Origin: Dillenia suffruticosa
Taxonomy: Eukaryota; Streptophyta; Magnoliopsida; Dilleniales; Dilleniaceae
DNA: 64,000 bases
Direction: 5' to 3'
Assembly (NCBI GenBank): GCA_033439265.1
Contig: JAVTVX010000027.1
Location: 9,191,001-9,255,000, forward strand
Shown: positions 51,108 through 61,176 of the stretch, piece by piece
Layout: each line of letters opens with the position of its first letter
Numbering within the stretch: position 1 is the stretch's first letter
The notes under the pieces: generated by a model
What the model saw: only the letters and a program-made list of their open reading frames with translations
Databases searched by the model: none
What the model was told of the DNA's origin: nothing
Made by a program: the position numbers and the translations under genes

Positions 51108-51314
51108 TGTTGGTGTAGAATAGAGGAGAGACTCTTCAACTTTACAAAATATTTTTTATATTTTATTCATTCAAGATGAACATAATTAATACAATACTTT
51201 GTAACTGAGACTCATTGGAATTTGAAACATTTTGGAACTCATAAAGAGACCTTTGACATTCCCAACTAAATACATATTATTTATTTTAATTAAAACAAGT
51301 TTACGTTTCCAACA
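51108..51314 (-). repeat. 5' LTR of the Copia element
   Basis: 207 bp, TGTTGG...CCAACA, followed by target duplication copy CCCCA at 51315-51319. Confidence 0.95.
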
Positions 51315-52731
51315 CCCCAACCTAGAAGGAAGCTATGTTGATGGCCACCAATGAAATTCTACAGTAAGAGTCTTAGCCTCAGGACAATAAGCTTTTGAGG
51401 ATTTTGTACGATGTATTCAGTAGGCATATAGGCCTAAAATCTGAAATGAGCTCTGGTCTATTGGCTTTTGGGATCAGAATCATATGTATGTGCCTTTGCA
51501 AGCTCTGGACAAAAGTAGCCGTCCTTAACCGCATTGTTGACAGAGCAACTCAATTTGTATTTTATTGTTTCCTAGAACTTTTGAAAGAATAAGGGCTGAA
51601 TTTCGTATGGTCTCAGTGCTTTCATTCCCTTCATTGAAAATACTGCTCTTTTGACCTCTTCTTCCTCTGTCGACTTGATTAGACTATCATGATCCTCCAT
51701 TCTATTTTTTTTATCCATCTGTTGATCAAGTAGCTGAGCTCTTCCATAGTCTTTCGTGCAAACAAGTCTGCAAAGTAATTCGAGTCTTGCTTCTTAAGAT
51801 TTTCTTGGTTTGAACACCATTCTCCATCTATCTTTAGAGTTGTTATTCTATTTGAGTTCTTTCTGAGTTTGGTTGTTGCATGGAAAAAGCTTATATTTCA
51901 GTCGCCTTCCACAAACCATTTGATTCTAGACTTTTAGAACAAAAAAATCCCTTCCTGCTCTAACATTAAGTGATACTCTTCTAGTAACTATTATTCTAAA
52001 TTTTGCAAAAACACTAAGTAAGCATGCCTTCGAGAGTTGGATTCCGATCAACTTTGCTTGGAGAGCCCTTTTGTGTTGAAAAATATTACCCAAAACCATT
52101 TTTTTTTCCATGTTTTCACTTCATCTATTGTTATCTGAATCACATATGAAAGGGCTCCCTCCATTGAATTCCATGTTTCCTTAAACACCCCTTTGAAACT
52201 TGGATACGTCATCCATGCTGCCTCATATCTAAAGTCCTCTTCTCATTGTTTGAAAGATTAGATAATCTAGAGGTCAACATCATTAGACAATGATCCCCCA
52301 TGTAATCTAGACAGATTGAGAACTCTCAGCTCAAAGAATGACATTTTAGTTGTTAAGTTACCTATTATCCTATCCAATTTTTGCTGCAATATCACCTTTC
52401 CTTGGTATTTTCTAGTCCATGTGGATTTAGGTCACCATGACTCTATGTCCAAAAGACTACATCGTCTCCACCATTCCTTGGATCTCTGACTTCTCTTCCA
52501 AGCTAGAGCCTTGGTATTGCTCGTCTCTTCTACCCCTACGATGTCATTGAAGTCATTCATTACAAACCACGGGTCCCTTATATTATCTATAATTTCAACC
52601 CACCTTCTCTAGCATACTTCCTTAGCCTCCATGTGTGGATGGACGTAGACACATCTTACAAACCACTGAACATTCTTTTCCTTTATTTTCACGTGGATTA
52701 GCTGGTTTAGTGTGATTGATCAGCCTTAGAT

Positions 52732-53710
52732 CACTACAAGAAAATATACCTTTAGAGACGAAAAATTACCGACGAACAGAATACTAAGAGATTTGTGACG
52801 GATTTACGACGAAAATATTTCCATCGCTAATTCGTTGGTAAACCCTAAACCGTAAAAAAAAAATATTATAAACCTATCAGCGATAAATTACCGACGAAAT
52901 TTTTAGTGACGGAAAATTTTCGTCGCTAATTTGTCGAAGGAAAAAAATAAAAAAAATTCAATGTACAGCTATCAGCGACGGATTAGTTACGAAAATTTGC
53001 CGACGGATTACCGATAGAAATTTTAGCAATGGATTACCGACGTATTAGCGACGGATTTTTTAAAAAAATTTTTAAAAATTTTTAAATTTTTTATTAATTT
53101 TTTTAATTTTAATTTATTTTGTAGAAAAAATAATATTATTTTATTTTTAAAATTTTTTTATTATTTTATTTTAAGCTTAAATTTTATTATTTTATTATTA
53201 ATAAAAAATATGAAATAAAGATAATAAATAAATAAAAAAAGAGTACGTATATATAGGTAACTTTGGTCCAGTGGTTTTGTGGCTTACAATGTTTCATGTG
53301 TGTCAGGATTTGATGCAAGCCGGAGGCATTTTGAAGGCATCTCACACAGATAGATTAAAGCAAGTGGGTGGGCGGGTGGGCGCGTCAGGTACGGGTTTGG
53401 GGCATGGGTGGCTCACTTGTTCTTTTGAGGGGTTCAAGAATTAGCGACAGATGAAATATCCGTCGCTAATAATTCAATATCAGTGACGAAAAATTATTCC
53501 GTCACTGATTTTTTTTGAAATTTTTTTTTGAAATTTTTTTATCAGTGACAGATGTTTTTAGTTACGAAAAATTTCCGTCACTAATCCATTGTTGATATCA
53601 ACGACGGATAGAATTTCGTCAGTAAAAATTAGCGGGATCGTTTTTAGCTATGGATTTTTGATTTTCAGCGACAAAAATTTCTATCGCTGATGCCGTGTTT
53701 TTTGGTAATG
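52732..53710. mobile_element. Non-autonomous CACTA (En/Spm-type) transposon
   Basis: 979 bp. The left end CACTACAAGAAAA is the classic CACTA terminus. The right end, read in reverse, is CATTACCAAAAAA (10 of 13 matching). A 3-bp duplication GAT stands at 52729-52731 and 53711-53713. Subterminal zones are rich in GCGACGGATT / CGTCGCTAA-type motifs in both directions (52760-53060 and 53440-53690), as expected for transposase binding. There is no transposase gene. It interrupts the endonuclease part of the L1 ORF2. Confidence 0.85.
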
Positions 53711-54599
53711 GATTCACGTTGTTGGAGTTATATGTGAGCCATAATCATCCCTTGAGTCGTTCCGAAGGTATCGCAAATTCTCCATCCAACTTGTAGATCT
53801 TTAGACATCTCGAAAACTGGTTCTTGCTTGCCTTTGTTTCCAAGAGAAATACAATCTCTGGATTCTAGTTCTTAATCATCTCTCTGCATGCTCTCCAGAA
53901 ATCACTACTCCCCAATTCTACACAGTTCCAGGATCTCCTTCTCCACTAGCATTTTTCTACACATCCAATTACTCTCCATCCCTTCCTCTTCCCGTTAATA
54001 GTTTGAAGGCATTTCTCTCTCCTCTTCTGTTACCATTAAATTTGAAACTCTTGGATCGCTACTTGATTCTCCTGGATCATAAACCCCTCCTACACGTAAA
54101 TCCTTGGCTCTTTCTATCCCCCAGTTAGTCCACTACAAATGTTTCTCGCCCATAATGTTTGGCCCCTTCAAATTAGTTGTGGACTCATTTAATTTTAATC
54201 TCTCCCCACTTGTGATCTTGGCCCAACTTGTTTAAAGCCTAGCATCCTCACCTCAGCCCAACCACGCATGCTTATCTCCTGGTTTTCCTGAAGCCTCATT
54301 CCTTGTTCCCCTTTTGTTAAAGCCTCTACAACTTATCTCCACGTGCATCCCTTCCTCTTCGCTGTTCTTATCTCTTCAGGAAGATCCCTGAACTTAAGCT
54401 CTTTTCCCCTTGATTTTGCAATCTCGGACCTCTGTTTTGCCTCTTTCGTGTTCTTTTCTGCTGTCTCTTCTCCCGATGTGTTGTTGACCTTGCTTAAACT
54501 GTTGAATCAGTTGTATTGCAACCCTCCTTTTCTCTCCCTTTTTCTTAAATTACCAGTTCTTGAAACTCGTTATCTTCTAGCAACAATCAGCTATGGCCC

Positions 54600-55560
54600 T
54601 ACCCTTCATCGTTCTCTGCCACATCTCCTACCATGTTTGGGTTGTTGTGCAATGGAGGATCATTATCCGGAAGTTGCTTTCTGGGTTGTTGTTCTTTTCC
54701 TTTTAGTTTTCTATTTGATGGCCTACTTTTCTGCATCCAAAACAAATTACATGCATCCCTTCATACTCAATCCTCTGTATTAGCTTCCTAATCTTAATTC
54801 TTGATATCAGTGCCTTATATAGCTCAAGCTCTACACATATTTGCCCCTTAGAGCATTTGCTGTGGTAGTATAAATCTTGATAGGCTTTCCTATTGTTTTT
54901 CCAATTTCAAAGAGTATTTCTTTATTGAAAAACTCAATAGACAATTGAAGGAGCCTAACCCATACTGCAGTGGATTTGAATTTTTCATTTTATGGTGAGA
55001 ACCAGGGTTTCCACTTCCTTATCGTGAGGTAATGATCATGAATGAACATGGGCCCTCAGTTAATACATGGTAATAATCTTGTTTGTTTGAGAATTTCACA
55101 AGAAAGTATCCTCTCCTAAATCCAATAACTCAAGACTGCCCTCTAATCTTCACATGAACATCACTTTTGTGATCATTAACCGATAATCAATGTCCTTTCC
55201 TAGTAACTTTATTATCAGTGAATGTCACCAAGGTTTCCATAGGTTCCTTAGTTCATCATTTGATATTGATACCACTGAAATTTTCCCCATCTTCTCCATC
55301 TTTCATCAACCTCCTCGTCAGACTCTCCCTCGTACTTTTTATTGAAGCAACTTTCTTCACTTCTTTTTCCCACCAGCATGTTCTTAAAAGATACTTTCGT
55401 CTGATTTCCTCCTTGCAGTGATTTGTTTTCACCTTCTTGTTGCTCCTTTGCAGTGGTCTTTCTCTTCCGGTGTGATCCCTACATCTTCGTCAATGTTCTC
55501 TTGGCTCTGGTGATTCTGTGAATGCGACATCAACTGTATAAACTCTACTATCTACCACCG
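54600..55560 (-). pseudogene. L1 ORF1: DUF4283 and CCHC zinc knuckle
   Basis: Fragments on the - strand match plant LINE ORF1. A DUF4283-type segment (~55130-54900) includes G-Y-F-L-V-K-F and L-T-E-G-P. The Y-E-G-M-H-V-I-C-F-G-C-R-K-V-G-H knuckle is near 54760-54710; its last cysteine is replaced by a stop context. ORF1 binds element RNA. Upstream, S-F-K-N-M-L-V-G-K-R (~55390) resembles the usual ORF1 start region. Frameshifts break it. Confidence 0.75.
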
Positions 55561-55663
55561 TGACCGCTACTTCCCTACTCTCATCTCTATTGCTAAATCT
55601 GTTCTTTTCAATCTTCAATTATTTTTAAAATTTTCTTCATAGGAATTCAGATTAATGACATCG

Positions 55664-57523
55664 TAACAACCTAATTTAAGAAATAAGATAATTGAGTTGT
55701 TTGCGCGATTTTGTCTCAAATAGAAGAAAAAAAAAAGCGTGCAAAAAATATGGGAGGTGGGAATGGAATTTGAAGTGGAAGGTAATGGAGGCGTTGAGGA
55801 TGGTTAGAATTGATAGAATAGCGGTTGGAGAAGAGAAAGAGAGAGTAATTGAGAGAGAGAGATAAAGAGAGAAAAAGAACAAGGTTAGAGAGAGAGAGAG
55901 AAGGAGAGAGAAGTTGAAATAGAGAGAGTGATGATGAATCAACTATTAAATTTTATATATTGCTTTTTCATCTTACAAGTATTTTTTATATTGTTGCTTT
56001 TCAACTAATCAACCAATCTAACTACTTTCACTTAATTTGTTTCAATTAATGACTCTACTAACTAAACTAATTAACTAAACCAATTAACTAATCCAACTAA
56101 TTCTCTACTATCCGTTACATTCAAATTTAGTTTCCTAGTTATTGTAATACTCATTTCCTTCAAAATTTCCTTGTCCTCAAGGATGAAACGTTGAGTGTGC
56201 TATGATGAATTCAGTGAACACTCATGGTGTAACATGGTGGAGTTAAGTAGTTTTGGAAGAAACGGAGTTCAAAATAAAATGTACCAATTCAGACAGTTCT
56301 TGAACATTAGTATTAGCAATATTACTAATTAAAGAAAAGATGTGTTGGAAAGTATCTTTCAATTCCTTACGATGGTATTGTTCTTGAAGAAAGGAAATGA
56401 GATGATTCTTTGTTAGATTAAATGAATTTTAAACTAAGGTTTGCATTTGTATTAAGAGATAAAATGATGAGACAAACCATGGATCTGGCTTAAGTTGCAG
56501 GGAGAGCAATGGAAGGAAAGAGGAGACGTGAGAGATTGAGAGAGACTTTTTTTTTTTTTTACTTTTTTATGATAAAGAAAATTTTCCAATGAATACATAA
56601 AGTTTAACCTTGGAAGGGTTTGGCAAGAAAGCACAGTAAATCAATACTTTCTTGGACATTGAAAATTCAATTTTGCAGGATTTGACAAGAAACCATGGTG
56701 AACAGGTTCTTTCTTGGACATTTAAGACTCTCATTTTGCCCTCAACCTTCCTTCAATAGGAGTGGGTAGAATGGAAGACTTAGAAAGTCTTTCAATACCC
56801 TGTTCTTCATGCTTTTATTTATTATCTTCTAGAATGTGTCAAATTTTGCTTCCATTTTAACCATAAAAGTTTCTATCTTTTGATTTTGTTCATTCAGATT
56901 CCTTTGAAGTTGAAGACATTTTCCTTCAATTTGTTTGCTAGTTCTTGTATTCTGACATCTTATTTCTTGACTTGTTCTTCGAATTAGGTTTTCTTTGCTA
57001 TTTTTCACCGTTTTGTCAAGAATCATGAGTTGTAATATCAATTAGTAACAACCCAATTCAAGAAAGAAAATGAATTGAGCTGTATGTATTGTTTTGTCTT
57101 AAAAAGAAGAAAAATAGTGCGCAGAAAATAGGGGATTTGGAAATAGAGTTTGCAGTGAGAGGTAACTGAGGTGTTAAGGATGGTTAGAATCGATAGAATA
57201 GAGGTCACAGAACAGAAAAAGAGAGTTATTGAGAGAAAGAAAGAGACAGAGAGAACCAGGTTAGAGAGAGAAAGAGAGAAGCAGAAACTGAGAGAGAGAA
57301 AGGATGAATTAACTATCAAACTTCATACATTGTTATTTGATTTTACAAATATTTATATATTGTTGCTTTTCACTCAATTAATCAATTTAAATACTTTCGG
57401 TTAATTTGTTCCGATTACTAAATACACTAACTAATTAAACTAACTAATTCTAATTTGTTCAAACTACTAATTACACAAACTAACCAAACTAATTAAACTA
57501 ACTAATTTTCAACTAAGGTTACA
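55664..57523 (-). mobile_element. Gutted LTR retrotransposon (two LTRs, almost no interior)
   Basis: Flanks 55664-56119 and 57046-57523 are clearly related: both begin TAACAAC, share a GA-rich zone and an ATTGTTGCTTTTCA phrase, and end in GTTACA. The interior keeps only the two edges. A fragment near 56205-56160 on the - strand reads L-E-D-K-E-I-L-K-E, a gypsy pol end. A gag-like start with coiled-coil character (57041-56829) sits beside the right LTR. The orientation is therefore - strand. No matching target duplication was seen. Confidence 0.65.
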
Positions 57524-57852
57524 TAGGACTAGGAATTAGGCCAGGCCAGGTCAGCCCGAGCTCGTCCCGTTTTGAAGGGTTGAGCTCAACACATTTTAGG
57601 GTCGAGCCGAGTTTAGATTATTATTTAGGCCCGTTTTAGCCATAGGTTGAGCCTGAACATCCATGAAATTGGCTTGTTATAGACCTGGCCCATTTAAAAT
57701 TAAATATTTGTTTTATTTTATTTTAATTTTTTTTTTGTTTACAAAGAGGAGAAAAATGACGTGCATTCATGACTCATATCTTTCTCTCTCTTACAATCAT
57801 TTCACAACATTTCCTTCTTTTTCTCTCTCCTCTCTCTCCTCTCTCTCTCACC

Positions 57853-58327
57853 TAGGGGTGTTATGACACCCGGGTCGAGCTCGGGTATCATAATACCCGA
57901 GCTCGAGCTCGATGTACTTTAGGTGAGCTCGAGCCCGAGCTCGAGCTTGCCGAGTTTGTATTTTTCGAGCTCGAGCTCGAACTCGAAGTGTCGTCGGGTG
58001 TCATCGGGTAGTGTCATCGGGTAGTGTCATTGGGTGGTATAGATAATATATTTAAAAAATATACCTAAAAATATAATTTTATATATAATTTTTTTTAAAA
58101 AAAATATATATAATTATATATAAAATTTATTTTCAAAAAAATTAAAATATTTCGGGTAGTTCGTCGAGCCTTCGAGCTCGACACAGCTGGGCTCGAGCTC
58201 GAGCTCGATACCCAGCTACCCGAGCCCGAGCTCGGCTCGAGCTCGGTTTGACCGAGCCCGGGCTCGAGCTTTGACCGGGTAGTGTCACGGGTACTCGTGA
58301 CACTACCCGGTGTCATTAACACCCCTA
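57853..58327. mobile_element. hAT-type non-autonomous element with 8-bp target duplication
   Basis: 475 bp. Ends are TAGGGGTGTTA...TAACACCCCTA with inverted similarity continuing into TGACACC-GGGT. The target duplication CTCTCACC is exact at 57845-57852 and 58328-58335. Inside both ends are clusters of GAGCTCGAGCTCG and CCCGAGCTCGAGC, strongly self-complementary. The middle (58030-58150) is AT-rich. There is no transposase frame. Confidence 0.9.
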
Positions 58328-58335
58328 CTCTCACC

Positions 58336-59130
58336 CCTCATGTCCTAACCTCTAAGCTTCGTCTCTCATCATCTCATATAATCATCCTTTACATTCTCTT
58401 GACTTTCTCTCTAAAAATCACTCATACGGTTTTTCTCTCTAACTTCCTCTACAATTCTCTGAATTAATTGTTGGAGGAGAGAAGTGACGTGCATTCCGAT
58501 GATTCGCGTCTCTGATCCACACCTCATCTAAACACTCAGTGATCTGATCCTCCAAAAGATGCTATTTTCCCTCTCTCCTTTTGTCTCCTAGATCCAAACA
58601 TTTCAGACGGAATTTAGGGTTTGTTGATTTCGTTTTTCATTCTCTCTCATCAATTTCGAAATTCCCCGATTGACAATTAGGGTTTTTGATAAGAGAGAAA
58701 ATGTTTAACAAGATTATGAGGCGAGGACATCAAAAAGACTCGAAATTGGATGGTCATGACGTTTATGTTTTTTTTTTTTTGTTGGTTGATGATGAAGATC
58801 AATACAAGGATGAAGATATCCTTTGTGCTCTTTGTAAGATGGTTGGCCTTCATCTCTCAAGATGAAATTGAATAGTCAAGAGGGGTCGATAGCCATTGCC
58901 ACTGTATTGTTGGCAACTGCTATCGACGCCAGAAAATGGTGGCAGAAGTTTGTCTCTTGATTTGCTTCTCTCTCTCTCTCTTTGTGGATTTTTTAGGTTA
59001 ATTGAGTCTGAGAGCTTTTTAATTTTTTGGATTGGGTATGAGTTTTGATTTTTTGAGTTTTTCCGAATCGGGCTTGGGATTGGGCTTACAAATAAGTGAG
59101 TCAAAGCCAAGTTTTGTAAAACTCACTCAG
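58336..59130 (+). pseudogene. Probable captured 5' end of a PP2A B' regulatory subunit gene
   Basis: A CT-rich leader resembling a plant 5' UTR leads to an ATG at 58701 whose frame begins MFNKIMRRGHQKDSK. This resembles the conserved N-terminus of plant PP2A B' (B56) subunits (MF-K-IM-RGHRK-SK, from memory). The frame soon dissolves in a T-run (58768-58780). A second, unassigned D-E-D-I-L-C-A-L-C-K-M-V segment follows at ~58805-58845. The hAT element lies in the leader. GGCC-rich sequence at 57545-57600 and GGGCTTGGG at ~59070 could be the ends of a carrier element. The family call is tentative. Confidence 0.45.
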
Positions 59131-60972
59131 AAAACTTGATTATGAGCTTTATGGTTATATTTAAATTTAGTTTACTTTAGTTAACTGGTGTTACGCACGT
59201 GCCTATTTATTCTCGGCACATGGCACCAAGGGTCCACTTTGAGAGCACATGATCGGGCATCACGTGCCCATTTACACTCGGCACCGGGGTAGTTTAAAAA
59301 TATCAGATGCATGTCGACTTTCCGGACAGGACGTTATTGTTGTGCATCGGTTGGCCATGATCGGCCGGCTCTACTAATACAAATATGGAGAGCACACGCA
59401 TCGCGTGGGCAGTTTTGTAGGTAATAAATTTTGAGAATTAACACCAATGCCACACCTTAGGAGATTAGGAGTCATTCACTGTGGGGCTTTTCTTAAAATT
59501 CTACCATAACATCACTTATTTTTTATTTTTGTAAAATTTTGAAAATCCTTGGTAAAAATTGCCCAACACCAAGAAATTAGAAAGGGGAGAGAGGTGCCTC
59601 AGACTCCATTTCGTCATCTCAAGGGTTGACAAACGTAATGATGCATTTGCATGGGACAACTGTTGACAAATGGCATCCTATTTCTATCTTTTCTATTTTA
59701 GTTGCATGATAAATAACATTAGCAGTTAGCAGGAGGAGTGAAGTACCCCGAAGATTGGGCTTCACAAAGTAAGCATTAAACTCAGCAAGCTTGGTCTTAC
59801 TCCATGCTCGAACTGAGTTTTCCCTTGGATTGGATGTGATAACTCAATTAATAACGATCACAAATCAAAATCAAATTAAATTATCATATACAATAAGCAT
59901 ACCGGCCGTTGAGTGTGTGTGTTTGAATCCTTAATGAAAATCAAATGAACAAAACTGCAAAACCAGTCAAAAAGAAGAAGACCCATTCTAGTTGGTGGGA
60001 AGAGGAAATAGCAGAGTTGGTTTTCAAATGCCATGAACTTGGGTACCATTGTTAAGAGTTCTTGCTGCAGACAATGTGTTTGATGAGGATTTTGGCTCCC
60101 AAAATGAGAGATGGAAGGAGGGTTTCAAGGCCAAGAGCCAAGCAAATCATCTCTTGGATGGGGAGAGCACTCATCATTCTGGATCTATGCTCTTGACTCC
60201 TCTGAAACACTATTTTAGTCACTTGTATATACCGTTATTAATTCTGTTATATGACCATAATTTTTAATTAATTCAAACATTTAAAATTTAAAAACAAAAA
60301 TTAAAAGGTTTACTTCTAACTCCAAAAAAAGCCAAAAAATTTAAATTTTGAATATAATTGTCCTACAATTATATTATATATTAAGACATAAATATCCAAA
60401 TATAATATATATATTCAAATATTTGACTTTGTGAGCAATGCATTTAATTTGTTTAATCAAACAGAATAATTAACCTTCCTAATTTGTGATGGCTTTCAAA
60501 AATTATATGAAATTTTATATGATTTTATTTTTAATCTAATTATTAATAATTTGTAATTTGGTTAAAATGTACATATTTAAAACATAGTTTAAGACTTTTT
60601 CCCCCTCTCCACCCATTTTGTAAAACCAAAAAAAAAACAAAAAAATAAATAGACAGGTATTGATAATGTAAAAATATTTTTTTATTTAATAATTAAAAAA
60701 GAAGGTGGGAACAAACAATCGAGCTGGGAGTTATAGGGTGTAATTAAGAGGTTGGGGGTTATGGACAAAAAGAGTTGGGCCACTTTTGTATAGGACGAAA
60801 ACATAAGGTTGGGCGTGGGAAGGAATTATAATTTACAATTAAAGTCCTTGTCCATTCCTCCGTTTCACCGTCAAGTCAGCATTCTGACCCTCACCGTCAT
60901 AAATACATGCAGATCAAACGTTAGACTATCCTGTACAAAAAAAAAAAAAAAAATGTAGAGAAAGAAAGAGAT

Positions 60973-60973
<1 letters not shown>
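59131..60973. other. Unassigned intergenic DNA
   Basis: A stretch with repeated CACGTGCC and CTCGGCAC phrases (59190-59290) is followed by AT-rich DNA. An open frame at 60049-60267 has no recognisable relation. Nothing else is supported. Confidence 0.45.

Positions 60974-61024
<51 letters not shown>
60974..61024. repeat. (GA)n microsatellite
   Basis: About 50 bp of GA repeats with one interruption, 150 bp upstream of the possible TATA box. Confidence 0.95.
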
Positions 61025-61169
61025 TCATAAGGTTACAGGTGAAAGACCAAAAATCGGCCCTTGGATGCCGTATGAGTATTTTATCATGTAAGAGAGAGAA
61101 AAAAAGAAAATAAAAAAAATTAAAAGAAAGAGAAAAGAAAAACTCACCGTAAAAAAGTTTTAGTGAGGG

Positions 61170-61176
61170 TATAAAA
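61170..61176 (+). promoter_or_regulatory. Possible TATA box of an unidentified + strand transcript
   Basis: TATAAAA in a GGGTATAAAAGATC context, followed about 30-60 bp later by a C/T-rich leader (CTTCTTGCTCCCCTCCCC) of the kind seen at plant transcription starts. A first ATG at 61321 gives only a short frame. Downstream exons could not be identified. Confidence 0.3.

Larger units (their letters stand above)
46678..51314 (-). mobile_element. Nearly full-length Copia retrotransposon inserted in the LINE
   Basis: 4637 bp. Both LTRs are 207 bp (46678-46884 and 51108-51314), start TGTTGG and end CCAACA, and differ at about 11 positions by eye (~5%). The target duplication CCCCA is exact (46673-46677 and 51315-51319). 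The primer binding site TGGTATCAGAGCC lies inside the right LTR on the - strand (51104-51092), and a purine tract AAGAGGGG lies inside the left LTR. Together these fix the orientation as - strand. The coding part is described separately. Confidence 0.95.
43740..53952 (-). pseudogene. L1 ORF2: endonuclease, reverse transcriptase, zf-RVT, RNase H
   Basis: Endonuclease pieces start with W-N-C near 53910 and continue with M-I-K-N...P-E-I-V-F-L-L-E-T-K (~53840) up to the CACTA insertion. They resume with F-V-M-N-D-F-N-D-I (~52570). The reverse transcriptase spans the Copia insertion: H-S-F-L-L-G before it and T-L-D-N-I-L-V-L-Q-E-V after it. Its catalytic box near 46255-46272 reads F-A-N-D where F-A-D-D is expected, so the copy would be inactive even if repaired elsewhere. 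The zf-RVT region lies at ~45560-44480. The C-terminal RNase H (44260-43880) contains I-K-L-D-T-N-G-A-V-N. Many stops occur. It acted once in target-primed reverse transcription. Confidence 0.8.
43680..55660 (-). mobile_element. Nested L1-type LINE, about 6 kb once insertions are removed
   Basis: Read on the - strand the order is a 5' region (55660-55560), ORF1 (about 55560-54600), ORF2 (about 53952-43740), and an A-rich 3' tail seen as T-runs at 43683-43710. Two foreign elements split ORF2: CACTA at 52732-53710 and Copia at 46678-51314. Protein fragments on either side of each insertion join at matching points of the same domain, which shows one original element. Both ORFs now carry stops and frameshifts. 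The outer limits are approximate because no target duplication of the LINE itself was found. Confidence 0.8.

Noticed and set aside
57171-57404. Charged open frame rich in Arg/Glu
   Set aside because: It is a GA-rich portion of the LTR at 57046-57523, and the corresponding stretch in the other LTR does not conserve the frame.
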